64,000 nt of DNA from contig OU744447.1 of NCBI GenBank assembly GCA_916610825.1, forward strand, positions 29,772,561 to 29,836,560, in the 5' to 3' direction. The translations under genes were made by a program, and so were the position numbers. Shown here one piece after another: positions 30,696 to 42,060 of this stretch; positions within the stretch are counted from its first letter, which is position 1, and the number at the start of each line of letters is the position of its first letter. The stretch is from Haliclystus octoradiatus (Eukaryota > Cnidaria > Staurozoa > Stauromedusae > Haliclystidae). The notes beneath the pieces were generated by a model that saw nothing but the letters and a program-made list of their open reading frames with translations, did not search any database and was not told where the DNA came from.

Positions 30696-31289
30696 TAAAA
30701 ACTTGTATCATGATTGGTGGATTTGTACCACGTGTTTAGCAGTTATGTCAAGACAACCCACGAAATTCCATGGTAACCCCTAAAAGCGTGCAGGTATAGG
30801 TCTATACCCGCACGTGTGCGGTTATAGACCTATACCTGCACGGTTTTAGCCAAACAACTAGAACACATGTTTTGAAAATGGTTACTAGCTGCGACAGATT
30901 GAATAATTTTTCATAAAATCAACTTAAATGTATACTCTGTAATTGAAAATTCAGCTGAGAAATTAAAAAAGTACCAACTTGGGATTTGCTATATTCAGAT
31001 GTAACCCTTACTATAAATTTCTAATATTGCAAACATATTGAATTCTTCGCGTTATATTTTTAAATGATATTTGTAACAATTTCATTTAAATTGCATTTAA
31101 TGAAAAATCAATGACCCATTAAATTAGGCAAAACAAATCATTGTTGTAGTGAAATTGATTAGAGATAATTGATATTCCAGACAAAGGTTATGTTACATGA
31201 TTATTAAAATGATTACATCACTCTCTTGTTTGTGAAATCGTGGATCTAAATTCCGATAAACCACTCACAAGAGTGATGTAATCCCTTAA
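30696..31289 (-). mobile_element. Hairpin-bearing repeat family 3, right arm
   Basis: Inverted copy of 26099-26779. Its outer hairpin is shortened to about 80 bp (31211-31285). The AT-rich body and the 56-bp palindrome (30787-30842) are preserved almost base for base. Its outer edge abuts the PLE fragment at 31290. Confidence 0.65.
30787..30842. repeat. 56-bp near-perfect palindrome, second copy
   Basis: CGTGCAGGTATAGGTCTATA faces TATAGACCTATACCTGCACG around CCCGCACGTGTGCGGT. This copy has better outer arms than the one at 26631, with the AAC/CCC pair mismatch shared. Confidence 0.85.
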
Positions 31290-31495
31290 TAAACGAAAAA
31301 ATGAGACAATCAAAGCAGGAAAAGACACAATTAATATCATCAACAGAGAGACGAATCAAATAGCAGCTAAACTAAATATTGGCAACAGATCTGAATGTAT
31401 CGCAGCACGGCAGGCCTTCATAACACTCGAGAACAAATGTCTCCAAACAAGCGTCGTATGCAACGCTAAAATCACAACAGAAGAAAATACGGAAG
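31290..31495 (+). pseudogene. PLE, left part, split by a Gypsy insertion
   Basis: The plus-strand frame reads INRETNQIAAKLNIGNRSEC and ARQAFITLE, the N-terminal finger region of PLE reverse transcriptases. It then runs straight into NKCLQTSVVCNAKITTEENT, the linker before the endonuclease, so the catalytic RT was lost by internal deletion. It stops at 31495, where the Gypsy 3' LTR begins, and resumes in the same frame at 48358. The last five bases GGAAG (31491-31495) are the target duplication. The family is close to the PLE at 15307-17060. Confidence 0.8.
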
Positions 31496-31660
31496 TGTTG
31501 TGTTACGAGAAACAATAAACGGTGTTGCGTTCAAGACTATAATTTGGGCAATGCCCTCATTGAAACATAGTACATTTTGTATGGACATTGGGTACTAGTC
31601 CCAATCCATTATTGCATATGGTAATACATTGTGCAATGTAATGTAACGGATTATACTCCA
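31496..31660 (-). mobile_element. Gypsy element B, 3' LTR
   Basis: A 165-bp LTR, minus orientation, starting TGGAGTATAATCC and ending GTAACACAACA. It differs from the 5' LTR at 48193-48357 at only two positions that I can see. The preceding minus-strand sequence GAAGAGGCA is the polypurine tract. It is flanked by GGAAG. Confidence 0.9.
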
Positions 31661-31826
31661 TGCCTCTTCATGCTTTTGTGAGATGATTACTTAGTTGAGT
31701 GTTGCGGTGATTTCTTCACTCTACTACTTCTCCTCGAAGTGGTCGTTGGCTGTTCTGGTGGCGGTTTTGTTGTTGATGTTTTATCATTGAGTGCCTCATT
31801 GTTGTCTTCTTTACTATAATACACCT

Positions 31827-33503
31827 TCAGGAACCACCTATTCCTCCAATAAATGCGTCCGTTTCTGTTTTCACCAGGTAACTCCGACTCCGTGCTTCAA
31901 TTTGTACTATTTCTGCAATCAAATCCCATTTTCTTGGCGTTGGATTTTGGACCGGTACGATTGTTCCTTTCTTCAATATCTCCAGATCCTTTGCCTTCTT
32001 GTCGTAATCACATTTTGCCTTTTGTCTGAGGACACTAGCTTTCTTGTCAGCATCTGTTATTTTTCTCATCACTGCAGGTTCGAATATCAGTGGATGCGCT
32101 GGGAGCTGGGAGTGCAAGGGGCGTCCAAATAATCTCATGGCTGGACTGAGGCCGTCATGCCGTGGAGTATTTCTTAGCTCGAACAATCCTTCTGTGGATG
32201 CTGGCGTATCAAGAGCACCTTTTGGACTGATTTTGGTCATCAAATTTTTCATTGTCTTCACTGCAGACTCTGCATATCCGTTGGCTTGGTGATGATATGG
32301 GGAGGATGGGTCATGGTGCGTACCCCAATCACTGAGGTGTTTGGCAAAAAATTTACTTTGAAATGGTGGGCCACCATCTGACGTAAGGCGGATTGGGATG
32401 CCCATCATTCTGCACCAGACCATCAGGTGTTTTATGACCTGCTCAGTTGTTGCTCCGTTTTTGCCACATTCAAAGGTATCTTGCCATTTTGAATATTTAT
32501 CTGTGATCACGAGGTATTCATTCCCAGAGAATTTGAACAGATCTGTAGCAATGGCTTCGCCTGGTCTGCTTGGAAGATTGTCTTGAATGAGTGTTTCTTT
32601 TTGTTGACTTGCTGAATGTTGTTGGCATTGTGTGCATGATTTTACCATGATTGTCACATCATTTGTCATGTTGGGCCAGAATATACACTCCCTTGCCCTT
32701 TTTAATGTGTAATCACGACCCATATGTGCTGCATGCAAATCTTGCAATGTCTTTTGCTGGAGTGATTTTGGAATAACCAGTCTTTGGTGTTGGTATAATA
32801 TCAGGTAATCGATGACAGACAGGTATGGGCGGGCTTGTCTGTATGGGATAATCAAGGGGTTGTGCCATAAATCTTCGTTTGATGATTGGATTGCTTCTCT
32901 CAATGTTGTGTACGTGACATCTAGAGATGCTGTTTGAGCAAGCTTTTCCAACGTGATATTTTCAAGACCGTGAGATGATGTGAAAGCTTCCAGGGCGCAG
33001 ATCGTGATTTTTGTGAAGTCCTCAATTTCTTGTTCCCCAATGTCGTCGTCCTCAGAAGGGTGATCCACTGGGCAGCGTGAAAAGCAATTAACCACTGTGT
33101 GGGTGGCTCCTGGTCGCCATAAGGTGTTGAAGGTGAAATTGCTGAGTTTCTCTTTGAGGCGAATGATGCGTGGGGTTGTGATCATGTCTAGCTGTTTGTG
33201 GTTTAGGATTGACTCTAGTGGCTTGTGATCTACTATCAGCGTGAAACGCGCTCCTTGGATGAACAATTTACATTTCTTCATGGCCCATACAACAGCAAGT
33301 AGTTCAACTTCGATTGCAGAATAGCGTGATTCAGTCGGGCTGGCGAATCTAGATCCACATTGCAGCAGTATCCAGGTTTGATCAGGTGCTTGTTGCCAAA
33401 GAGCGAAGCCGAGACCTTTTGATTGAGCTGCATCTGTCTCCAGCCTCAATTTTGCACTGTGACAGAATTGTGCCAGTTTACGAGGGCAAGTGAGTGCTTT
33501 CAT
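31827..33503 (-). pseudogene. Gypsy B RNase H and integrase frame
   Basis: A 558-codon open frame on the minus strand. RNase H has LETDAAQSKGLGFALWQQ, SAIEVELLAVVWAMKKCKLF and IVDHKPLESIL. Integrase begins with the zinc finger HAAHMGRDYTLKRARECIFW and CTQCQQ. Its catalytic residues fall in AIATDLFKFSGNEYLVITDK, RLTSDGGPPFQSKFF and NGYAESAVKTMKN (D, D, E all present). This enzyme would insert the element's cDNA. The frame is intact here even though the RT upstream is damaged. It is similar to the Gypsy families with short LTRs common in aquatic invertebrates. Confidence 0.9.
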
Positions 33504-33734
33504 GACTGCTTCAAATGACTTTTGTTGATGTCCTTCCCATGAAGAAGCTGCGTTGTGAGCTAGGAGTGCTCACAGGGGTTGCATTAAGTCTGCCAATTCT
33601 GCTGTTAACGCTTCAAATTGCTGAACCAACCCGCAAAATGAGTGGACGTCAGTCTTGCTGGCTGGTGTAGGGAATTGGGTTAAAGCTTTGACGAGCTCTG
33701 GATTGATCGAGTATCCTTCTGCATCTACAATGTA

Positions 33735-34214
33735 TCAACACCAATTGACTGTTGGCTGAGCGAACACGAACTTTTTGCGACCAAGGGTGATCCCTGCCTC
33801 TGAACGTCTTTGTATAATGGATCTAACTCTTTCTTCGTGGGACTGTAGGTCTTTATCGTATATGATATAGTCTTCTACAATTTTCAGCACGTTGTCGATT
33901 CCGGCAATTGCTTCGTCGCATCGGTGATTGTGCTCGTCTCCTGCACTGCATAGGCCCATGGGATTGCGAAGGAAGCGCTTGGAGCCCCATGGGGTGATGA
34001 ACGTTGTCAATGGACGGGATTCTTCTGCCAGGGGCACTTGCCAATAACCGTGTGGTGCATCCAGAGTTGTGAAGAATTTCATTCCAGGGATCTTTGCAAT
34101 CTCTTCTCTTGGTGTCTTGGTGCTGTAGCCTGGTCTTTTCACAAATGGGTTCAGTGATGTCAAGTCCACTGTGATGCGTGGTTCTGATGAATTTTTCTTC
34201 GGTGTTACCACCAT
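33735..34214 (-). pseudogene. Gypsy B reverse transcriptase, catalytic site mutated
   Basis: Minus-strand frame with PRITVDLTSLNPFVKRPGYS, FFTTLDAPHGYWQVPLAEES and ITLGRKKFVFAQPTVNWC, all RT motifs. The position of the catalytic Asp pair reads IVEDYIIYDKD: the second Asp is Tyr. FRNPMGL replaces the usual FxxxPFGL. A stop after VNWC and frameshifts separate it from the RNase H frame. Reverse transcription from this copy would be abolished. Confidence 0.85.
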
Positions 34215-34331
34215 CGGATGCTGCCACTCTGGTGTTTCGCCTATGGGGACATCCTCAATTATTCCTTTTTTGGACAGTTGCTCCAGCTTTTCCTTTACTT
34301 GAGCTTCCCAATGGAGTGGTATGATGTATGC

Positions 34332-35129
34332 TTAATAGCGTCTGACTGGTACTGCATCAGAGGTGAGACGGATGACCATTGGCGGACCCTCCATAGGTCT
34401 TAGTGGGGCATCATCATTGATAGGAAAGACGTCTGGAAATTCATTCATCAATACCTCTGCTTTCTTGGACATCGATGGTCCATTCGATTGTGTTCTCATC
34501 AGTGATCCTGTTTGTGGGGTCATCAACGACAGCTGGTTTGCTTCGTGTGGTATTGGTACGTTTGGCCAGTTAGTGGGTAGAAGGTCCAATGAAATGCAGC
34601 CTTCCCTACGGAGGAGGGGATCGTTACATCCTTTGACGATGTGGACAGTACATACATATTGGAGTGGTCCTCTCTTAAGAGTCATTGCCATAACTTGTTA
34701 ATGAACTTCCGTCTGCTCCCATCAAGATGTCTGTGTCCTCTGTTAGCATCAATTTTGAATTTCCTCCCAAAGATGCAAGGTCTTCTCCACTCATTGCATT
34801 GCAGAATGGCCAATGGTCTTGCAACCAAGAAAAGTCGGAGCTATGACGCTGCAAATGGGTGGTGTTGCCATTTATCTTTTGCTTGCTGTTTTTACCAATG
34901 TTTGCTAAGACAATTTGGTTTGCTACTAATATACAATTGGTTTGGACTGCCTTGCCTTTAGCTTCTTTGCGACAGTGTGATCTGTAGTGGCCCTGTAGCC
35001 CACAGAAGAAGCATTCAACATCTTTAGCTGGGCATATGCTAGCACCAGCTTTGTGACTGCCACCACAGTTGGTGCATATCTCTTCAGAACTGTTGGATTT
35101 AGTGGCTGAATTCCTGTTAAATTTTTCAC
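34332..35129 (-). pseudogene. Gypsy B gag zinc knuckles, protease and pre-RT region
   Basis: Minus-strand frames include a double cysteine-knuckle region (CTNCGGSHKAGASICPAKD, then CFFCGLQGHYRSHC) near 34960-35090. After a degraded protease region, 34691-34332 ends EVLMNEFPDVFPINDDAP just before the RT. Frame changes near 34690 and 34930, and a stop near 34333, break the polyprotein. Confidence 0.75.
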
Positions 35130-35366
35130 GCTTGTAAGTTGATCGTTGACTGCTTGAAGACTTAATATTATTTACTTCGTTGTCTTTGACAGCTGATCCT
35201 TTTGATAGCTTGTCTTGGTCAACTCGGCTGGCTTCTTGAATGTGGCATATTTCAACTGCTATTTGGTGTGTTAGGTTGCTGAACCTTTCTTCAAGGAGCT
35301 TTTGCTGTGTGGTTGTGTCCAGTACACCACAAACCAGTCGATCACGTAGTCGCTCATTTTTAGCAT

Positions 35367-36226
35367 TCAGGGCATGACCACATGGCTGTGCACAGCTGCT
35401 GCAGGTGAAAATTGCTTCATATGCAGATGAGTCATCAATAGTTCGAAGTGCTGCAATGTAGCTATACCAATGGATTCTCCGCTTTGTTGTGAACGTCCGT
35501 GGAATTCTTGACGATCCAATAGTGGATTGCGGTTTGGTCTTATATAATTGCTTACGTGGGTGAGGATTGTTGTGACATCATCTTTTGTCTCGTCAATGTC
35601 TAGCATGTCATTGTCCCACAAATGAATCCATTCTTCGTGAAGTGCTGATCGAATAATCTGTTGTCTGCCCAACAATGAACAACCTTTGTCTAGGCGGGTG
35701 AGGTCAGCAAATCCTTCAAAACTTTTTCTCCAGGTGCGGTATGTCGCCAATGTGGTTTCTTCTGGGGATGATGAGAGTCTGGGGATACCCATTTTCTAGG
35801 CGGCATGATTCAATGCTTTTGGCTGGTGTTCTTGTCCAATTGCGGCATTGAGATTTGTGCTGCTTGTTGGAGTTAATGGTGTATCTTGTTTCTCTGCTGT
35901 GTGTTGGAGGGCTTCTTGTTGTTTTTGAAGTGTCAATGTGTTTTGCTGCTGTTGCTGTATGTGACTTGCTGCTGTGTTGCGAACTGCAATCTCATTTGTT
36001 GCTGTTCTTGTTGTTGACTAATAAGCATTGATATTAGCATTTCCATTGTTTGTGGTGTGCTGAGGATGCTTTCAGTGCTTCTTGTGCCTCCAGGGGTCTC
36101 TTCCCCCGGGTTTGAAAGGGGGGCCGCCTCTGTTTGCTGTTTCCCTGCAGCCTCTTTTTCAAGCGCTATTGCCAGAGCACATGTTGCTGGTATTTCTGGA
36201 AAATCGTTTGTTTCAGAGTCTGCCAT
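35367..36226 (-). pseudogene. Gypsy B gag
   Basis: ATG at 36226 opens MADSETNDFPEIPATCALAI, a Gln-rich N-terminal part that ends at 35933. A second frame (35792-35367) with TYRTWRKSFEGFADLTRLDK is capsid-like. The frames are separated by shifts. The 5' leader continues upstream to 36458, where the BEL element interrupts it. Confidence 0.7.
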
Positions 36227-36458
36227 ATTGGATTGTAGGTCAAACTGTTAAATTTATTTATCAAGGAAGGAAGAGTAGCAATTGTTTCTACAGATTAATG
36301 TGATTGATGTACTTATGATGGAGTTACCAATGTTTTTACCTGTGACTTTTGTACTTCGGTCTTTTCCAAGATGGCGGCGATCAACGAACGAAGTGTTGTT
36401 TGCGCTGGGATTTCCAGTTGTTGACTTGACTTTTGACTTGTTTTGGTTTATTGGTGAC
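36227..36458 (-). other. Gypsy B 5' leader, interrupted
   Basis: Untranslated leader of Gypsy B. It resumes at 48119-48192 on the far side of the BEL element. The shared GTGAC (36454-36458 and 48119-48123) is the BEL target duplication. Confidence 0.75.
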
Positions 36459-37021
36459 TGTTCTGGTTGACATGGTTACTGTTGCTAGGTAATTTATTTT
36501 CAAACCTCGTTTATTTCCGCCTCGTTTTAACCGCTGACCGGCGTATAAAAGGAAAACCGCGTGGTTTCTCGCTCTCTTGCATCGTGATCGTAAAACTTCA
36601 AGGTTGTCTGTTCCACAAGGGAACTGACTTCCTCGTTTTAAATACTTTGTCAAAAGCAACCATGTCAGCAGATATAATTCTGTGAAGCTCTGATAAAGCT
36701 AAGTAAATTGTTTAGTATATTCTTTTGTTATATTGATCTTCTTTTGTCTTATGCTTTGTCGTACACTTTAGCCATTGTAGACATTCTTTCATATTGTGTT
36801 TTGTCTCTTTGAGCTGGGTATCCTATATACAGTTCTCTCATTGCTATAGGGAGCATATTACCTCGAGTTAAGAGTAATTGTTAGCCCCAAGCGTCTCGAC
36901 GGTTCGAATCCCCATCCACATAAAAAAGACATTCTCCATAATATTCAATATTAAAATTTCTCATGTTTCGCTTTTAATCTCTTTCGTTAAATTATCAAAC
37001 GTAGAATCTCTCTTTTTTACA
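36459..37021 (+). mobile_element. BEL/Pao element, 5' LTR
   Basis: A 563-bp LTR, TGTTCTGG...TTTTTTACA, flanked outside by GTGAC. It matches the 3' LTR at 47558-48118 except for a 2-bp indel in the terminal CT/T run, so insertion is recent or the LTRs have been homogenised. It contains a TATA box (GCGTATAAAAGG, about 36541-36552) and a GGTTCGAATCC motif resembling a Pol III B box at 36901-36911. Confidence 0.93.
36544..36551 (+). promoter_or_regulatory. TATA box in BEL LTR
   Basis: TATAAAAG in a GC-rich setting (CCGGCGTATAAAAGGAAAAC). The same sequence recurs in the 3' LTR near 47644. Transcription should start about 30 bp downstream, defining the U3/R border. Confidence 0.65.
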
Positions 37022-37689
37022 TGATTCGTGTCAGATCCGTCCAGTGCCTACCTAGTTTGTAATTTGTTGTAAGCCCTTCCGGCTTTTTGCCACCACTAGG
37101 CGTGTTTTCCACTACGCAAAGTTCCAATTTTGGTGTTCATTCAATAATTTTCACTGATCCCTCAGGCAGTTTTCTTGGCACCGCGTGTTTCCCATCACGC
37201 TTAGTTCCAATTTCCTGTGTTCGTTCAAACATTAATTCGTTCGATTCGTTCATTCATTGATTCGTTCGATTCGATTGTTCGATTTGAGCTACTATAGTAA
37301 CATAAGGGTTACCTCTGCTCGTATTGTTTGTTACTATCGACCTGATCGTCGTTGGGCATACGTTCTTCTACCCTCTATCGCCTGCTTCTTGTTCATTCTC
37401 CTTATTCCTCTGGCGTCCTTTCATCTCACTACTCGTGATCGGGGGAGGGTTGTCCGCCAATTATCTATTTCGAAGGACGGCATTGTAAGGACGGTATTAG
37501 TCCTGTGTCGTTTCAACTAGCCCCTGTTTCAAGCTGTATTGTTGAACTGATATATCGTTCGTACAGTTAAGACTCTCATTGTGTGTTTGTTAGGCTGAAT
37601 TTGCCGGCACATCATTTATTTAAAAATATCTTGTTTATTATCATTTAGACTTGGTATTGGTTTGGTTGGCTTGGTGGTGCGTATCAAAG
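37022..37689 (+). other. BEL 5' leader
   Basis: Non-coding leader between the LTR and gag ATG. The primer-binding site should begin just after 37021, but TGATTCGTGTCAGATCC does not match a tRNA 3' end that I know. A repeated motif CCACTAGGCGTGTTTTCC / GCACCGCGTGTTTCCC occurs near 37090-37195. Confidence 0.5.
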
Positions 37690-38990
37690 ATGGCCAGCAG
37701 TATGGAGTCTAGCAGTTCTTTAAAGTCAATAGGTAGTGATGATTTTTTAGCTGAGGCTTATGAGTTTGATCAGCTTACTCAATATTGTTGTACTCAAATT
37801 AACCAAATAGATAAGGAGGATGCCACTCTTATTTCTGAACAATTGAAAAGTTTATTGGCCAAATTGGCCAAGACTGTATACACTCTGTCTAGCATATGTC
37901 AGCCAGAACTTGCTGCAGACATTAAAGTACAGTTTGTAGAACGTTAGAAGGTTCTATTTCAAACATTGACATTTTTGTTTAAATTTCCTTCACCTTTGAA
38001 GCTCCCAGTTCCTTAATTGGAACGTTCTTCAATGGGTACAGAAGCTGTCAAAAACGTGCTTCGATCTACTCCATTGAGAGGTTCGTTACCTTTCCTTGAA
38101 GAGATACCGCAGAAACAACAGCGTCTTTTCAATTCACCTTCTCTTTCATCTGTAAATCAACTCCCTGATGTTTCAAATATTTCTCAGCAGGACAGTATGT
38201 TAATGTCTATAGCTGATGCCCTTTCCGTTATGCAAATTAAATTGCCTTTGTTTGATGGGGAACCCATTGAATATGAGGAATTTATAGCAAGCTTCAAGGC
38301 TCAGGTAGATTCGCGTAATACATTAAGCACAGCCACTAAGTTTCATCATTTGGTTTCAAATTTGAAGGGAAACGCTTTGTCTGCCGTCAAAAGTCTACGT
38401 AGAGACGAAGCAGGTTATATAGAAGCCCTTAGCAATCTAGATAAGCTGTAAGGCAGCCAAATCAAAATTTGTCGAGCATATCTGGATAGGTTATGTAACG
38501 GAAAACCCATTTCTTATAGCAATCCTAAAAACATAGAGAGTTTTTACCATGAAGCTATGGCTGCAGAAGCAATGTTTAAGAAATTTGGTCATGTCAGTGA
38601 CGTTAATTCAACCCCAACTCTTGTCGCTATTGTTAGTAGGCTTCGATACCATGCTTATACCCGCCGGAGAAAACTCTGCCAGAAATCCCCAACACAAGCA
38701 ACTTTCGCTGATTTAGTTTCTTTTTTGAAAACGGAAAGCCATTACATGAATGACCCAATTTGGACCAGTCGACCAAAAGGGGTTCAAAACCCCACTCCTA
38801 AAAACACCCATGCTAAGGTAGCATTACATAATACCACTGCTACTACTCCTAAGGCTGAAAAATGTCTATATGTGACGCAAGTCATAAAACACTTGATTGT
38901 AGTGAAAATGCTTTATCAGTCGATGAAAGGGTTTCCATATTAAAACAGCATCGTGTGTGTTTTCGGTGTTTCGAATCAGGTCACCTTACG
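37690..38990 (+). pseudogene. BEL gag with zinc knuckle, broken
   Basis: ATG at 37690 opens MASSMESSSSLKSIGSDDFL and runs to a stop at 37947. Capsid-like sequence resumes at 38017-38451 (IKLPLFDGEPIEYEEFIASF, then FHHLVSNLKGNALSAVKSLR), typical of BEL gag. After another stop (38449) it continues at 38557-38850. A zinc-knuckle pair, CDASHKTLDC and RVCFRCFESGHLTPACKK, spans two frames at about 38865-39005. At least three frame breaks. Confidence 0.85.
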
Positions 38991-39564
38991 CCAGCCTGCA
39001 AGAAAAACACAAAGTTCATCCACTGGCAACGGAGTAACAACTCTTGTTGCCAACAACTCCATTACAGCCATTGAATCTGTTCTACTGCCAGTTGTAAGGG
39101 TTTGTATTCATGGACCTAAAAATTTGTATGTCATTTCTATCGTCAATTTAAATTTGCCTTATCGTTCTATTATTTCTGAAAAAGTGAAAAAATTAAGTCA
39201 CATTTCCAACAAAATTACTTCCTTCCCAGAAAGGAAGTTAGATATGATTATTGGTGCAGATTTTTCTGACCTTATTTTGCCTTCAGAAATCGTGAAGGGT
39301 AATAGTGGGGATCCCACTGTTGTTAAAACTCAATTAGGTTGGACTCTTCTAGGCGGAGAGATTCTTTGTTCCAACATCTCAAAAAGTTCAATTGCCAAGG
39401 CTGTGGCGTACACATCTGCGTCTTTAGACCCAACAAATGACATCATTAATTCATTCTTTGCCAAAGGAGATTGTCACATGCCAAACCTTTTGACAATAAC
39501 CGACCCTTTTCCCAAGATGATCGATATTCGTATAATTTGTTACAAAATAGTATTAAGTTTGTAG
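38991..39564 (+). pseudogene. BEL aspartic protease region, shortened
   Basis: After a linker, LLPVVRVCIHGPKNLYVISI leads to KLDMIIGADFSDLILPSEIV and VVKTQLGWTLLG, the C-terminal signature of the BEL retropepsin (family A17). The expected active-site Asp-Ser/Thr-Gly stretch is missing; the spacing suggests an internal deletion. Confidence 0.75.
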
Positions 39565-39704
39565 ATGGCCATTTTTGTGCTGACATGTTATGGAAAAGAG
39601 GGGTAACAACCCTACCCAACAACAAAGTTCAAGCCTAGAGCCGCTTAGAAGGTATAAAAAAGAAACTATTAAAAAATGAAGACTTTAAATTAAAATATTG
39701 CCAT

Positions 39705-40425
39705 GTTATGCAAACCTACATTGACGAGGGTTTTGCTGCTCCGTTAGTCAATGAATGTGACACGCCAATGACTTATTATCTTCCTCATTTTCCTGTTTTG
39801 AATCCTAAAAAACCAGATAAAGTGCGTATCGTTTTCGATGCAGCTTGTCAGTTCAAAGGTCTGTCCCTAAACGATTATCTGTATTCTGGTCCTGATATTT
39901 TGAATTCTCTGCAGGGCTGTTTGCTGCGTTTTCGCCAATTCAAATATTGTGTCCTGAGTGACATCAAATCTATGTTCTTCCAAGTGAAAGGTACCCCTGA
40001 ACACAGACAAGCCATACGTTTTTTGTGGTTTGAAAACAACAACCTAGAAAGCATTAAAACCTTTCAAATGACTGTCCATGTTTTTGGAGCTATCTGTTCT
40101 CATACAGTGGCCAATGCCGCTCTTAGAAAAATAACAGAATTTGTTGATGATGAACTTGTTAAGAAGTGTATAAATAGACATTTTTATGTCGATGACTTTT
40201 TACTATCGCATGATGACCCTAAAGAGGCAGGTGCGATTAGTAAAAATATTTATGACGCTCTCTCTAAACATGGATTTCCCTTAACAAAATGGCAATCAAG
40301 TTGCCCTTCGATTCTGAATCAGATCCCTGATTCTGATATTTCTCCTGAACTGACTAAGTATCGTGGTGTAGAAGATCATTGTGAGCGAGTTATAGGTTTA
40401 ATCTGGAATATGACAAGTGTGTGTG
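39705..40425 (+). pseudogene. BEL reverse transcriptase, 5' part
   Basis: The frame reads YYLPHFPVLNPKKPDKVRIV, FDAACQFKGLSLNDYLYSGP, VLSDIKSMFFQVKGTPEHRQ and the intact catalytic HFYVDDFLLSHDD, then VIGLIWNMTS. The BEL coding sequence is cut at AAGTG (40421-40425) by the LINE and resumes at 45250. Confidence 0.88.
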
Positions 40426-41952
40426 TGTATAATTTTATTTCGATTCGTAACCAACATGAGCAAATGCTCGTTTATACATTGATACGAATTTAAAAGTAAG
40501 TTATTAATTATAATATTGTAAATTAGTAGAAATAATGATAAGGATAATAGTATTAATAACATAATATAATTTTTATTTTTATTTTATTATTTTATTATTA
40601 TTATTATTTTTTTTTTTTTTTCGACTTTTGAACGAGATAAGTTCCATAATTATGCTAATTGTATTATATTTATGACGAGAATGCTAGTGTTTTTGATATT
40701 TATAACATTATAATCTAACTATCGACAGCTGATTGACATAAACCAATAATTTATTTTCCATTCCAGGGATGTCAAATGCGCAAGAGTTGACTCTTTGAAT
40801 GTTCTTATTGCTTCCCCATGTATTACTTCCGGGATAAAGTTCCAGACTCTAGTACCTACTGCTACAATCGACCATTTCATCAGGGTTGTTCTGCAAATGG
40901 GTGGGATGAGTTTGTTTGGACGGCAAGATGACGTATATTTAGTGTTGGATATCTTGAAGAGGGAGTGTAAAAGTTTTGGAGTTTCTGTTATGAGTGTTTT
41001 GTGGATCATATTGGTTAATTTTACTATTCTTCTGACGTGTAGAGATGGAAGACGATATTTAATTCCAGTATTGGGTCGTGTTAGGTGTTTTAGTGATTTT
41101 TCTTGAATTCTTTCTAATTTTAGTCTATCCGTTTGATTAATTCCAAGAAGAAGTAGGCTACAATGTTCTAGGTGAGGACGGATGTATGTCTTGTAAAGTG
41201 TATTGACAAGGTATGGGTTTAGGGATTTTTTTAACCTGTTTGATTTGATATAGGGAGAGATTGGCTTTTCTGATGCAATTGCGAAGATGACATCTCATGT
41301 TTAATCTACTGTCAATGTGAGCACCGAGTATCTTTATTATATTTGGCCAAGGTAAGGTTACATCATCGATTGTAATGTCTTTGTTATGTATTTGATTAGT
41401 ACTTAGAAGATTTGCGCTCGTAACGTGAATGTCGGGTTCTGGAATGTGAGTGATTAGTAGGCATTGAGCGTTTGAGGGGTTCAGTTTTAGACAATTCAGC
41501 TGGAACCATTGGTGCACCTTTTCCAAGTCTTTGTTGAGGTGTTGGACAGCAGTGTTTTTGTGGTTGGAGGAATAGTATAGCGTTATATCATCTGCGTATC
41601 GTATGATGGAAGAGATTATTGGAAGAAATGAAAAGTCTGCTACGTAGATTAAATAGTAGTGGTGATATAATCGATCCTTGTGGGACTCCCCGAGGGCAGG
41701 AGAAGGACGAGGAAGTCTGATTTTCAACTCTGATAGATTGTGTTCTTCCACTTAGGTAATTGTTGATTAAGTTACAACCTGATGGATTTACACCCGTAAG
41801 CTCTCAATTTTTCCATCAGAAGTTTATGGTGTACCATATCAAATGCCTTGGAGAGATCGAGGGAGACGATTGCAGTAGTTTGTTTTTTGTTGATGGCTGC
41901 TCTACAATCTTGTGTGAGTTTCATGAGGGCCATTTCAGCACTGTGACTATGT

Positions 41953-42060
41953 ACATATCAGGTGGGAAACATATCAGGTGGGAAACATATCAGGTGGGAA
42001 ACATATCAGGTGTCAAACATATCAGTTGGGAAACATAAGCCAAACAAATCAGTTGGGAAA
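41953..42060. repeat. 16-bp minisatellite inside LINE RT
   Basis: Five adjoining units of ACATATCAGGTGGGAA (the last two diverged), then a partial one. Sixteen is not a multiple of three, so the array scrambles the RT reading frame between the NYRPI and DLSKAF motifs. Confidence 0.9.

Noticed and set aside
23245-31660. The Gypsy fragment at 23.2-25.9 kb and the one at 31.5-36.5 kb as a single element
   Set aside because: They are on opposite strands and belong to different families, with clearly different integrase and RNase H sequences.
36381-36685. Open frames inside the BEL LTRs (both copies)
   Set aside because: They are identical in both LTRs and cover promoter and leader sequence, with no domain; chance frames.
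36880-36922. tRNA gene in the BEL LTR
   Set aside because: Only a B-box-like stretch is present; no cloverleaf, A box or matching acceptor stem.
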